A stretch of DNA of 64,000 nucleotides from Oceaniovalibus sp. ACAM 378 (GTDB lineage Bacteria; Pseudomonadota; Alphaproteobacteria; Rhodobacterales; Rhodobacteraceae), in NCBI RefSeq assembly GCF_008085915.1, contig NZ_VSJK01000007.1, positions 244,404 through 308,403 on the forward strand. The letters are read 5' to 3'. The notes beneath the pieces are model-generated. The model ran no database searches, was not told the DNA's origin, and saw only the letters and a program-made list of their open reading frames with translations. Made by a program: the position numbers and the translations under genes. This document shows, piece after piece, positions 54,293-64,000 of this stretch; the first letter of the stretch is position 1, and every line of letters begins with the position of its first letter.

Positions 54293-55348
54293 ATGAACAT
54301 CGACGACATCGACACACCCGCAATCCTGATCGACCTTGACGTGATGGAGGCGAACCTTGCCCGGGCGCAGAACTACGCCGACAAGAACGGCTTTGCCCTG
54401 CGCCCGCATATCAAGACGCACCGCCTGCCCGCCTTTGCGAAAAAGCAGGAGGCTCTGGGCGCAAAAGGCATCAACTGTCAGAAACTCGGCGAGGCCGAGG
54501 TGATGGCCGATGCCGGTCTGACCGACATTCTTGTCACTTATAACATCATCGGCGCGGCGAAACTTGACCGGCTGGCCGCTCTGCACGACCGGGTGCGGAT
54601 GGCAGTGGTGGCCGACAATGCCCCGGTGATCGAAGGCTATATCGCGCAGTTCACCGATCCGGCTCATCCGCTGGATGTGATGGTGGAATGTGAAACCGGG
54701 GCCGAACGCAATGGCGTACAAAGCCCGGAACAGGCGCTGGAACTGGCGCGGATGATCGATGCGGCGCCGGGCCTGCGGTTTCGCGGGATACTGACCTATC
54801 CGCCGGCCAAACCAAAAGAAACCGGCGAGATCCTGATGCGGATCAAACAGGTGATCGAGGCTGCGGGGATCAAGGTGCCCGTGGTATCCAGCGGCGGATC
54901 GCCTGCGTTTTATTCCGCCCATGAAACCGAAGGCATCAACGAATACCGCGCAGGGACCTATATCTATTCCGACCGGATGCAGGCGGCCTTTGGGATGGGC
55001 ACGCTGGATGATTGCGCGCTGACCGTGTTGATGACCGTCGCCAGCCGCCCGACCGACACCCGCGCTGTGCTGGATGGCGGATCAAAGGCGCTGGCCGCCG
55101 ATCTTTGCCCAAAACCGGGCCACGGGCATATCGTGCAATACCCGGATGCGGTGATTGCCAAGCTGAGCGAGGAACACGCCGTCGTCGATCTGTCCGCCTG
55201 CACCGACAAGCCGAAGGTGGGCGATCGGGTTCAGGTGATTCCCAACCACGTCTGCGTCGTGGTCAACCTGTTCGAAAAGGTGCATCTGATGCGCGGGAAC
55301 AAGGTGGAACAGGTGGTCGAAGTGGCGGCGCGCGGCAAGTCGAACTGA
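54293..55348 (+). CDS. D-threonine aldolase-like PLP enzyme (DSD1/D-TA family)
   Basis: A 351-residue fold-III PLP enzyme related to D-threonine aldolase, D-threo-3-hydroxyaspartate dehydratase and D-serine dehydratase. The PLP lysine is Lys41 in LRPHIKTHRLP. VECETGAERNGV and SSGGSPAFYSAHETEGINEYRAG-like regions hold the phosphate-binding and metal-site neighbourhood. HGHIVQYPDAVIAKLSEEHA and VQVIPNHVCVVVNLFEKV at the C-terminus match the metal-binding His/Cys region (PNHVC). Whether it cleaves or dehydrates cannot be decided; the RidA gene next door favours a dehydratase-like reaction. Confidence 0.9.
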   Translation: MNIDDIDTPAILIDLDVMEANLARAQNYADKNGFALRPHIKTHRLPAFAKKQEALGAKGINCQKLGEAEVMADAGLTDILVTYNIIGAAKLDRLAALHDRVRMAVVADNAPVIEGYIAQFTDPAHPLDVMVECETGAERNGVQSPEQALELARMIDAAPGLRFRGILTYPPAKPKETGEILMRIKQVIEAAGIKVPVVSSGGSPAFYSAHETEGINEYRAGTYIYSDRMQAAFGMGTLDDCALTVLMTVASRPTDTRAVLDGGSKALAADLCPKPGHGHIVQYPDAVIAKLSEEHAVVDLSACTDKPKVGDRVQVIPNHVCVVVNLFEKVHLMRGNKVEQVVEVAARGKSN

Positions 55349-55352
55349 TCCG

Positions 55353-56423
55353 TCAATTGTCCAAGCGGGCGCCGGTGTCCGGGTCGAACAGATGCAGCGC
55401 ATCGGGTTCGACCCTCAGAAACTGACGCGCGCCGGGGGCAAATTTGACCCGGATGCGAAGCACGGCGCGGATGTCCGAAGCTGTATCTGCTGCGCGTTCG
55501 TACACCAGCGTTTCATCGACCAGATTGGCTAGGACATGGGTCTCCGGGCCCATCGGTTCGATCACCCGCACTTCGACTTCCAATCCGGAGGTATCATCGG
55601 TGCGCTGGAACCCTTCGGGCCGCACGCCGATGACCACATCGCCGTCGCGCACCCCGACCGGGATCTTTTGATTGCCCAGCGACAACTGGCCAGAGGTCAC
55701 CCGCCCTCGCAGAAAACTCATCGCAGGGGAGCCGATGAAACCGGCGACAAAGATGTTGGCAGGGCGGTCATAGATATCCAGCGGCGCACCCTGCTGTTCG
55801 ATCCGCCCGTCCCGCATCACAACGATCCGGTCGGCCATGGTCATCGCTTCGACCTGATCGTGGGTGACGTAAACCACCGTATTCTGCAGCCTTGAGTGCA
55901 ATGCCTTGATCTCGGCACGCATCGCCACACGCAGCTGCGCGTCGAGATTGGAAAGCGGTTCATCAAACAGGAACAACCGCGGCTCGCGCTGAAGTGCGCG
56001 CCCCATCGCCACCCGCTGCCGCTGTCCGCCCGACAATTCGCGGGGATACCGGTCAAGGTAGGGGGTGAGATTCAGCATCTCGGCGGCAGGTTCAACCTTG
56101 TCGCCCGGTTCGCCGCGCACCTTCGGGCCATAGGCGATATTCTCGCGCACCGTCATATGCGGAAACAGCGCATAGGACTGGAACACCATCGCCACGTCGC
56201 GCTTTTGCGGTGGCAGATGCTCGACCCGGTCGTCACCGATCCACAATTCTCCGCCCGACACTTCCTCGAGGCCGGCGATCATCCGCAGCAGGGTGGATTT
56301 GCCACAGCCCGACGGCCCGACCAGCACCACGAACTCGCCATCTGCAATGTCCAGATCGATTCCGTGCATCACCTGAATCTGGCCGAACCGTTTGATCAGA
56401 TCGCGGGTTTTAAGTGTCGCCAT
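55353..56423 (-). CDS. Carbohydrate ABC transporter ATPase (UgpC/MalK type)
   Basis: A 356-residue ATPase: Walker A GPSGCGKSTLLRM, signature LSGGQRQRVAMGRAL, Walker B LFLFDEPLSNLD, and a C-terminal TOBE/OB domain (VVIGVRPEGFQRTD) typical of MalK/UgpC. It diverges from the matching binding-protein gene across a 132-bp gap, so the importer is split into two transcripts. It is convergent with the aldolase-like gene (4-base gap). Confidence 0.93.
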   Translation of the reverse strand: MATLKTRDLIKRFGQIQVMHGIDLDIADGEFVVLVGPSGCGKSTLLRMIAGLEEVSGGELWIGDDRVEHLPPQKRDVAMVFQSYALFPHMTVRENIAYGPKVRGEPGDKVEPAAEMLNLTPYLDRYPRELSGGQRQRVAMGRALQREPRLFLFDEPLSNLDAQLRVAMRAEIKALHSRLQNTVVYVTHDQVEAMTMADRIVVMRDGRIEQQGAPLDIYDRPANIFVAGFIGSPAMSFLRGRVTSGQLSLGNQKIPVGVRDGDVVIGVRPEGFQRTDDTSGLEVEVRVIEPMGPETHVLANLVDETLVYERAADTASDIRAVLRIRVKFAPGARQFLRVEPDALHLFDPDTGARLDN

Positions 56424-56555
56424 TGCATACCCTTTCGGATGGATTTGTTCGTTTCGGCCTCTTTCATTTCAACAGCTAACCTGTATCGTCGTTTCATAGC
56501 AATACAGACGGCCCGCACATGAAGACGGGTTCGCACCAAGGGAGTAAGCGTAGAA

Positions 56556-57782
56556 ATGAAAAAGATATCCTGTCTCGCAAGTGGTATCGCGCTGGCCGCG
56601 GTGGCCAGCATGGCCCAGGCGGGCGATGTGCGCATTTCGGTGACCGAGTATTCGTCGAAGACCGGCCCGTATTTTCAGAAAATGGCCAAGCAGTTCGAAG
56701 AGGCGAACCCCGACATCAAGATCAATGTCGAGGTGACGCCATGGGACGTGATGCTGCAAAAGCTGACCACCGACATTGCGGGCAACGCGAACGCCGATCT
56801 GGCGATCATCGGCACCCGCTGGTTGCTGGATTTCGTGGAACAGGACATCGCCGAACCGCTGGACGGCTATATCGACGATGAATTCCGTGGCCGTTTCATC
56901 GAAACCTTCCTGAGCCCGTCGGTGATGGACGACAAGATTTATGGCCTGCCCGTCGCCGCCTCAGCGCGCGCGATGTATTATAACAAATCCCTGTTTGAGC
57001 AGGCCGGAATCGACGCCCCGCCCGAAACCTGGGACGAGTTGAAGGAAGACGCCAAGAAGATCTCGGATCTGGGTGACGGAATCGCCGGATACGGGTTGCA
57101 GGGCAAGGAAATCGAAACCGACGTCTATTTCTATTATCCGATGTGGTCCTATGGCGGGAACATCCTGAACGACGACGGCACATCGGGCTTTGGCTCCGAG
57201 GCGGCAATTCAGGCCGCAACGATGTACAAATCGCTGATCGATGAAGGTCTGACTCAGGATGGCCCCACGGCATATTCCCGCGAAGACGTGCAGAACCTGT
57301 TCAAGCAGGGCAAGGTCGGAATGATGATCTCGGCGCCATTCCTTGCGAACCAGATCAAAGAGGAAGCGCCGGATCTGCAATACGGCATCACGGCGATTCC
57401 CGCCGGACCTGACGGCGATCGTGGCACCTATGGCGTGACCGATTCGATCATCATGTTCGGCAATTCAGAGAACAAGGACGAGGCATGGAAATTCCTCGAC
57501 TATCTGTTCACCCAGGAACCGCGTTCTGAATTCACGCTCGGCGAGGGTTTCCTGCCGGTGAACAAGGCCGTCTCTGAAGAGCCCGCATTCACCGAGAATG
57601 AGGATCTCAAGGCCTTTGCCAAGGTTCTGCCCGATGCGCGTTTCGCCCCCGTGGTCAACGGCTGGGAAGAAATCGCCGATGTCGCCTCCTCGGCGCTTCA
57701 GCGGGTCTATCTGGGTCAGGCAACCCCGGAAGAGGCGCTGAGCCGTGCCGCCGAGGAAGCCAACCGGATCCTCGGAAAGTAA
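56556..57782 (+). CDS. Carbohydrate-type ABC substrate-binding protein (family 1)
   Basis: A 408-residue periplasmic binding protein with a signal peptide (1-22, ending MAQAG). FEEANPDIKINVEVTPWDVMLQKLT, IIGTRWLLDFVEQDIAEPL and GLPVAASARAMYYNKSLFEQAG are typical of SBP_bac_1 proteins that bind sugars, polyols or glycerol phosphates. Ligand unknown. It begins a plus-strand operon with two permeases; an AGGGAGTAAG ribosome site precedes it. Confidence 0.93.
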   Translation: MKKISCLASGIALAAVASMAQAGDVRISVTEYSSKTGPYFQKMAKQFEEANPDIKINVEVTPWDVMLQKLTTDIAGNANADLAIIGTRWLLDFVEQDIAEPLDGYIDDEFRGRFIETFLSPSVMDDKIYGLPVAASARAMYYNKSLFEQAGIDAPPETWDELKEDAKKISDLGDGIAGYGLQGKEIETDVYFYYPMWSYGGNILNDDGTSGFGSEAAIQAATMYKSLIDEGLTQDGPTAYSREDVQNLFKQGKVGMMISAPFLANQIKEEAPDLQYGITAIPAGPDGDRGTYGVTDSIIMFGNSENKDEAWKFLDYLFTQEPRSEFTLGEGFLPVNKAVSEEPAFTENEDLKAFAKVLPDARFAPVVNGWEEIADVASSALQRVYLGQATPEEALSRAAEEANRILGK

Positions 57783-57785
57783 CCG

Positions 57786-58724
57786 ATGAGCGAGGGCACC
57801 GCCCCAAACGCCGCCCCGGTTCCGACCGGGGCGGTACCGCGCAGGCGCCACCGTCAGGGCCGGGCGGTGCCCTATCTGCTGATCCTGCCCGCCTTTCTTC
57901 TGGCGGCGCTGATCATCCTGTGGCCACTGGCCACAATCACCAATATCTCGCTCCATGACGTCAACAGGTTTGGCCAGCTGCGCGGATTTTCCGGCATGGC
58001 CAATTTCTCGGAACTCTGGCGCGATCCCGATTTCATCGCGACCCTGTGGCGCACGCTGATCTGGACAGTCGGAGTGGTCGGCGGAACGCTGATCCTGTCG
58101 GTGCCGATCGCGCTGGTGCTGAACCGAGATTTTCACGGTCGTGCACTGGCCCGGGTCATCATCATGCTGCCCTGGTCGGTATCTGTGACAATGACGGCCG
58201 TGGTTTGGCGTTGGGCCCTGAACGGCGAGTCGGGGATGCTGAACTCTGCCCTGCGTGCGGGCGGGGTCACTGACACCAACATCGTCTGGCTGGCCTCTGC
58301 CGCGACTGCTTTTCCAATCCAGATCGGGATCGGGATTCTGGTGTCGATCCCCTTTACCGTGACGGTGTTTCTCGCCGGTCTGTCCTCGGTGCCCGAAGAC
58401 ATCTATGAGGCCGCATCGCTGGAAGGTGCCAGCGACTGGCAACAGTTGCGCACGATAACCCTGCCGATGCTGCGCCCCTTCATCACGCTGGCCGTGGTGC
58501 TGAACGTGATTTACGTCTTCAACTCGTTCCCGATCATCTGGGTGCTGACCCAGGGCGGTCCGGCCAATACCACCGATATTCTGGTCACTTACCTTTATAA
58601 GCTGGCGTTCCGGTTCGGGCAGATGGGACAGGCGGCGGGCGTGTCGATCATCATGTTCGCAATTCTCATGGCGTTTACCCTGCTTTATGTCCGCCTTGTT
58701 GCCAAGAACGAGGCCCAGTCGTGA
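57786..58724 (+). CDS. Carbohydrate ABC permease (MalF/UgpA type)
   Basis: A 312-residue permease: an Arg-rich cytoplasmic N-terminus (about 1-28), then six membrane segments and the EAA loop [21 protein letters not shown]. It begins 3 bases after the binding-protein stop. The last codons overlap the second permease start (GTGA). Confidence 0.93.
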   Translation: MSEGTAPNAAPVPTGAVPRRRHRQGRAVPYLLILPAFLLAALIILWPLATITNISLHDVNRFGQLRGFSGMANFSELWRDPDFIATLWRTLIWTVGVVGGTLILSVPIALVLNRDFHGRALARVIIMLPWSVSVTMTAVVWRWALNGESGMLNSALRAGGVTDTNIVWLASAATAFPIQIGIGILVSIPFTVTVFLAGLSSVPEDIYEAASLEGASDWQQLRTITLPMLRPFITLAVVLNVIYVFNSFPIIWVLTQGGPANTTDILVTYLYKLAFRFGQMGQAAGVSIIMFAILMAFTLLYVRLVAKNEAQS

Positions 58725-59560
58725 CGGGATTTTCCATGTCCCTCAAGATGCGCCGCACGATCATCGCATGGGCGCTGATGGGCCCGGTGGCAGTGGTGAT
58801 CCTGTTCCCCTTTGCGGTTATGTTGATCACCGCGCTAAAGCCCGCAGACGAGGTTCTTGAACCGCACTGGTGGCCGCGCAATCCGCAATGGTCGAACTTT
58901 GTCGCCATGTGGAAGGCGACGAATTTCGGCCCTGCTCTGATCAATTCGCTTTTGGTATCCGGAATTTCCACCTTGCTGGCTGTCGCGGTCAGCGTGCCCG
59001 CCGCCTATGCGCTGGCGCGGATGCCGTTCCGGGGAAAAGGGGCATTCCGCCAGTTTCTGCTGATCAGCCAGATGCTGTCGCCCATTGTGCTGGTGCTGGG
59101 CCTGTTCCAGCTTGTGGTGACGCTGGGGCTGCTGGATTCGAAACTGTCGATCATTCTGGTCTATGCGGCCTTTGCCATCGCCTTTGCCACATGGCTTTTG
59201 CAGTCCTATTTCACCACCATCCCCCGCGATCTGGAAGAGGCCGCATGGATCGAAGGTGCCAGCCGCGCAACCGCGATCCGCACGGTTTTCCTGCCCCTCG
59301 CCCTGCCTGCCGTCGCGGTGACCTGCATCTTTACCTTCGTGCAGGCCTGGAACGAATTCGTTCTGGCCCTGACCCTGCTGCGCAGTCAGGAATCCTATAC
59401 CTTGCCGATTCAGATCTTCTCGCTCGTTGCAGGACGTTACACCATCGAATGGAATTATGTGATGGCCGCTGCGCTGGTCGCAACGGTCCCGGTCGCCATC
59501 GTGTTCGCGGTGATGCAACGCCATCTGGTCCGTGGTCTTGCCTCGGGCGCCGTAAAATAA
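58721..59560 (+). CDS. Carbohydrate ABC permease (MalG/UgpE type)
   Basis: A 279-residue permease with six membrane segments and the EAA loop [22 protein letters not shown]. The start is GTG 58721 overlapping the previous stop, or ATG 58736. It completes the importer with the divergent ATPase at 55,353-56,423. The following 234 bp before the kinase gene hold only very short open frames (for example an Arg-rich 18-codon frame near 59,636) that I do not consider genes. Confidence 0.93.
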   Translation: MTGFSMSLKMRRTIIAWALMGPVAVVILFPFAVMLITALKPADEVLEPHWWPRNPQWSNFVAMWKATNFGPALINSLLVSGISTLLAVAVSVPAAYALARMPFRGKGAFRQFLLISQMLSPIVLVLGLFQLVVTLGLLDSKLSIILVYAAFAIAFATWLLQSYFTTIPRDLEEAAWIEGASRATAIRTVFLPLALPAVAVTCIFTFVQAWNEFVLALTLLRSQESYTLPIQIFSLVAGRYTIEWNYVMAAALVATVPVAIVFAVMQRHLVRGLASGAVK

Positions 59561-59794
59561 TCGGGTTCGAAGGCGCAATCAATCCGATATCGAAGCCGAA
59601 AAAAGAAACGTCTGACGATTCCGGGCCTTACCCGTATGCCTCGCAATCGGCGCAAGTCCCGGTCGGCCCGCGCTGAAAGGCGGCGGCGCTGAACAAAATG
59701 CCCCAGAGCCACTACAAAATCAGTAGCAACGGATTTACGCCGCCGATATGGCGGAACCGCGCCAAAAGCCATTGCCGTCAAAGGGAAGAACGAT

Positions 59795-60724
59795 TTGTCC
59801 GAAACTGAATCCGAAACGGCTCCGGCCCGCGTGCTCTGCCTTGGCCTTGCGGTGCAGGATTATGTCTTTTCCCTGCCGGAAATGCCGACAACTGCGGAAA
59901 AATTCCGCGCCTCGGACATGGCAGTCACCGGCGGCGGCGGTGCGGCGAATGCAGCGGTGGCGGTGGCGCGGTTGGGGGGTGGTGCGCTGTTGGCGACCCG
60001 GCTGGGCGCCGACCGGATCGCCGAGGCGATCGTCGCTGATCTGGAAGCCGAGGGCGTCGATTGCAGCCATTCCGTGCGGTACGAGGGATGCACTTCGTCG
60101 ATCTCGGCCGTGTTGGTGGACGGCGCGGGCGAGCGGATGGTGGTAAACTATCGCGATGCCGCGCTGCCCCAGTCAGTGGACTGGCTGCCCGATCCTGCTG
60201 GGTTGTCGCTGGGGGCCGTCTCGGTCGACAACCGCTGGCCCATAGGTGCGGCGCATCTGCTTGGTCTGGCGCGCGCTGCGGGATTGCCGGGTGTGCTGGA
60301 CGGCGAAGCGCCGATGGACTCGTGCGGTGCCGCCATGCTGGCCGCAAGCCATGTTGCCTTTTCGCGCCAAGGGCTGACCGACTGGGCCGGAACCGATGAT
60401 ATTGCCGCCGGTCTGACAGCGGCGGCAAAGTTGCGCAACGGCGGCTTTGTCTGCGTCACCGATGGCGCGGACGGGATCCATTTCCGCCACGGCGCAACGC
60501 AAGGGCATGTCCCGGCCTTTCGGGTGCGGGTTGTCGATACTCTGGGCGCCGGGGATGTCTGGCACGGTGCCTTCGCTCTGTCACTGGCCGAGGGTCACAC
60601 CGCGACCGATGCGATCCGCTTCGCCTCGGCTGTGGCGGCGCTCAAATGCACAGAATTCGGCGGGCGCCGGGGCATCCCGAGCCGCGCACAGGTCGAAACC
60701 TTTCTGAGGGAGCACAGTTCCTGA
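59795..60724 (+). CDS. PfkB family carbohydrate kinase
   Basis: A 309-residue ribokinase-fold sugar kinase. The N-terminal signature region is AVTGGGGAANAAVAVARLGG and the catalytic/anion-hole loop is VVDTLGAGDVWHGAFAL. The start is TTG 59795 with AAGGGAAG six bases before it; no ATG gives the family N-terminus. The natural substrate could be a ketohexose, a sugar acid or a nucleoside. It lies downstream of the carbohydrate importer and probably phosphorylates the imported or released sugar; its product could be the effector of the RpiR-family regulator. Confidence 0.9.
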   Translation: MSETESETAPARVLCLGLAVQDYVFSLPEMPTTAEKFRASDMAVTGGGGAANAAVAVARLGGGALLATRLGADRIAEAIVADLEAEGVDCSHSVRYEGCTSSISAVLVDGAGERMVVNYRDAALPQSVDWLPDPAGLSLGAVSVDNRWPIGAAHLLGLARAAGLPGVLDGEAPMDSCGAAMLAASHVAFSRQGLTDWAGTDDIAAGLTAAAKLRNGGFVCVTDGADGIHFRHGATQGHVPAFRVRVVDTLGAGDVWHGAFALSLAEGHTATDAIRFASAVAALKCTEFGGRRGIPSRAQVETFLREHSS

Positions 60725-60863
60725 CGATCTCCGCCGGCAATTTTCGCGATATGCGTCGCCTGGCAGACCGCGACTGACGGATTAAAATGCTCGCGGTTGA
60801 TCAAAGATCACCGATCAAGGATCCGGGCCATGGATTTGCCCATAGGATTCAGATTGTGGATGA

Positions 60864-60895
60864 AGCGGACGGGCCTGCTTGGCAGTCCGTCCGCT
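60864..60895 (-). terminator. Hairpin terminator of gdhA
   Basis: AGCGGACGG (60864-60872) pairs perfectly with CCGTCCGCT (60887-60895); inside, CTGC-ttg-GCAG extends the structure to a long composite hairpin. It lies 30 bases beyond the gdhA stop, on the minus strand, and is shared with the 3' side of the kinase gene. No long T run is seen. Confidence 0.7.
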
Positions 60896-60924
60896 CTTCC
60901 GTTCCTGATGACGTTCAGGCGCCT

Positions 60925-62613
<1,689 letters not shown>

Positions 62614-62763
62614 ATGAAGCGATCAAGGTTCACGGACGAACAGATCATTGGCATTTTGAAGGAACACCAAGCGGGGCTTGGGGCGAAGGATCTGTGTCGG
62701 AACCAGGGCGTCAGCGATGCGACCTTTTATAAATGGCGTGCCAAGTTTGGCGGCATGGATGTC
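62614..62763 (+). pseudogene. IS3-family orfA fragment, copy 1
   Basis: The first ~50 codons of an IS3-type OrfA: MKRSRFTDEQIIGILKEHQ, then GVSDATFYKWRAKFGGMDV, a helix-turn-helix of the transposase. After codon 50 the family sequence stops abruptly and the DNA becomes IS30-derived on the opposite strand. An AAGGAGA ribosome site lies before the ATG. The rest of orfA and all of its orfB are missing. Confidence 0.88.
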
Positions 62764-63172
62764 AGACGCTGCGAAACCTGTTCCGGGCTCCAGGCAGAGG
62801 ACCAGCGTCGGCTTTGCCCATGAACGGCCCGCCGTCCTTTCCATACCACAACAGGCCCATTGCAAGCGATGCCATCGGGTGTGGCGGTGACGCCGGAGAG
62901 CCGGTCGCACGTATTCACGAAGGGCAGAATGGATTGCAAGCTTGCTGCACTTCGGGTGTTGGGCCGCTCGATCAGCATGCCGCTGCGCAGTGTTGGCGCG
63001 ATAGTCGAGGTCTCCCAGGCGTCGCTGAGTTGCGCCTGATCTCCCGCGAAATCGAACTGGGTGATCGCCCGAGCTTGCGCGCGATCGCGCGGATGCCAGT
63101 CCCTCTCGCGCATTCCAAGGCAATCTCTTCTCGCTCCGGGAACGTCAGATTGCGGCTCTTCAGTGGCGCCAC
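62764..63172 (-). pseudogene. IS30-family transposase fragment with frameshifts
   Basis: Reading on the minus strand from 63172, the IS30-type N-terminus is intact (MAPLKSRNLTFPEREEIAL, then AIARKLGRSPSSISREIRRN). It continues in a second frame (DYRANTAQRHADRAAQHPK) and in a third (VVVWKGRRAVHGQSRRWSSA, SPEQVSQRL). At least two frameshifts therefore interrupt it. It is cut at about 62,764 where the IS3 copy-1 fragment begins; the C-terminal catalytic half is missing, so it is dead. Confidence 0.88.
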
Positions 63173-63526
63173 CGATGGCGCAAGATCTGTGGGAGGCCTT
63201 CCGCCCGCTCAGGCGGCGCACATGCAGCCTCTCTTCGCGGTAAATGCGGAACAGGCGCTTGTGCCCTCTGGTGCGTGTAAACATGCATTGCCGGGTAACA
63301 ATTAACCTCACGGCCTTCACGCCGCAAGAGCGCGTGCAACCGCCTGTAACCAAAGAACTTTCGCGCCTTTACCAGTTCCTTCAGCCGCTCACGCAGGGCA
63401 GGGTCATCCTGTCGGACCACCTCGTAGCGATCCGGCAACAGCCGATCGCCCGGCACGCCCGCCGCTCGCTCATCCCATGGCCCCCACAATATGGGCGACC
63501 GCTTGCCGCTTCGCAGCGGGCGTCAT
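63173..63526 (-). pseudogene. IS3-family orfB fragment, copy 2
   Basis: The start of an IS3-type OrfB (integrase-like transposase). Its ATG overlaps the orfA stop as ATGA, and PAAKRQAVAHIVGAMG opens it. The frame is then broken; recognisable pieces RERLKELVKARKFFGYRRLH and HKRLFRIYREERLHVRRLSG lie in different frames, with about 30 extra bases between them. It ends at the boundary with the IS30 fragment. The DDE domain is missing. Confidence 0.87.
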
Positions 63527-63787
63527 CAATTGTTTCCGAGCAGATCTTTCAACGCCGAATTATCGAGCATGGAGTCGGCCAATAGCTTCTTCAGTCGGCC
63601 GTTCTCATCCTCAAGCCCCTTCAGACGCTTCGCCGCGCTGACCTCCATACCGCCATACCTGGCACGCCATTTATAGACGGTCGCATCGCTGACCCCGTGC
63701 TCGCGGAACAAATCAGAGACGGAAATCCCGGCCTCGTGCTCTTTCAAAATCCAATGATCTGGTCTTCGGTACACCTGCTGCGCTTCA
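63526..63787 (-). pseudogene. IS3-family orfA with an early frameshift, copy 2
   Basis: From ATG 63787 the frame reads MKRSRCTEDQIIG and then meets a stop; loss of about one base near 63,747 shifts it. The remainder, KEHEAGISVSDLFREHGVSD, YKWRARYGGMEVSAAKRLKG and the leucine-rich tail to LLGNN, is a near-complete IS3 OrfA (coiled coil after the helix-turn-helix). It belongs with the adjacent orfB fragment and is non-functional. Confidence 0.87.
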
Positions 63788-63840
63788 TGCCTCTGGTCCT
63801 TTCGGTTGGGCCAGAGTCTCTCTCAGATTGGATTAGGCGG

Positions 63841-63853
63841 AGGGGGCAGGTCA
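63841..63853 (-). repeat. Probable IS3 terminal inverted repeat (copy 2)
   Basis: On the minus strand TGACCTGCCCCCT lies 54 bases ahead of the copy-2 orfA start. It begins with TG and is rich in C, as IS3-family ends are. The matching other end is not in the window. The 147 bases after it show no gene. Confidence 0.45.
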
Positions 63854-64000
63854 ACTTGATCTCGTCCTCCTTGCTTCCAAAATTTACCAAGCAAGGCGTC
63901 TACAAATTTAGGGGCTATTCAATTGCCCGCATTGGAGCCGATAGACCATAGGCACTATGCCCACAAGTTTACGCCCTGCTATATTCTTGGTGGATACGAC

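Noticed and set aside
56424..56555. CTGTAT/ATACAG inverted repeat as a regulator site between the ATPase and binding-protein genes
   Set aside because: Only 6-bp arms with a 15-base centre and no matching copy elsewhere in the island; too weak to list.
59561..59794. Short frames (18 and 36 codons) ahead of the PfkB kinase gene as leader peptides
   Set aside because: No ribosome site and no conserved feature; the kinase has its own good ribosome site at its TTG start.

Overview
The window reads as the chromosome of an alphaproteobacterium of the family Rhodobacteraceae (Roseobacter-type). The support is high GC content, the leuS-lptE-holA order, the lptC-lptA-lptB-hpf-ptsN order, a 297-residue general porin, a DUF3576 lipoprotein, a two-gene dnaK-dnaJ unit behind an alphaproteobacterial heat-shock promoter, and S-formylglutathione hydrolase. 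The genus cannot be fixed from this sequence. No tRNA, rRNA or CRISPR array was seen.

Region 1 (1-20.4 kb) is mainly housekeeping: the 3' end of ribA, a YkuD-type L,D-transpeptidase, a YggS-type PLP protein, a porin with a clear terminator, a DUF3576 lipoprotein, a GT4 glycosyltransferase, leuS-lptE-holA-GST, a minus-strand operon (YaiI, HAD phosphatase, ornithine cyclodeaminase-like, alpha/beta hydrolase), fghA, an AEC transporter, dnaK-dnaJ, alkB and an SH3 protein. Between fghA and yaiI lies an unusual tandem array of six 29-bp units. Every unit re-encodes the last residues of FghA (Trp-Arg-stop).

Region 2 (19.5-30 kb) is a cell-surface polysaccharide locus. It holds an ABC-2 (KpsM-like) exporter permease, cysQ, four glycosyltransferases, galU, galE and a protein with two sulfotransferase-like domains. 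CysQ removes the PAP made by sulfotransferases, so the set fits synthesis of a sulfated surface glycan. Region 3 (30-35.2 kb) returns to core genes: ptsN, hpf, lptBAC, rnd and asd. About 1 kb without a recognisable gene follows.

Region 4 (36.2-60.7 kb) is a catabolic island. A run of 14 same-strand genes (50,115 down to 36,208) encodes a NitT/TauT-type ABC importer, a Gfo/Idh dehydrogenase, an amidase, a dihydroorotase-like metallohydrolase, an unrecognised Cys-rich protein, an SDR and a Dpp/Opp-type peptide importer. It diverges from an RpiR-family regulator. The gap between them holds two TGTAA-N5-TTACA-type boxes, the spacing known for the RpiR-family regulator HexR. Beyond the regulator lie a flavin monooxygenase with an extra N-terminal domain, RidA, a second SDR, a D-threonine aldolase-like PLP enzyme, a carbohydrate ABC importer and a PfkB kinase. 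The gene content suggests uptake and stepwise cleavage of an amide- or amino-containing compound whose identity is unknown.

Region 5 (60.9-64 kb) has gdhA followed by a cluster of broken insertion sequences (IS3 and IS30 fragments in opposite orientations), marking a rearrangement site at the right edge.
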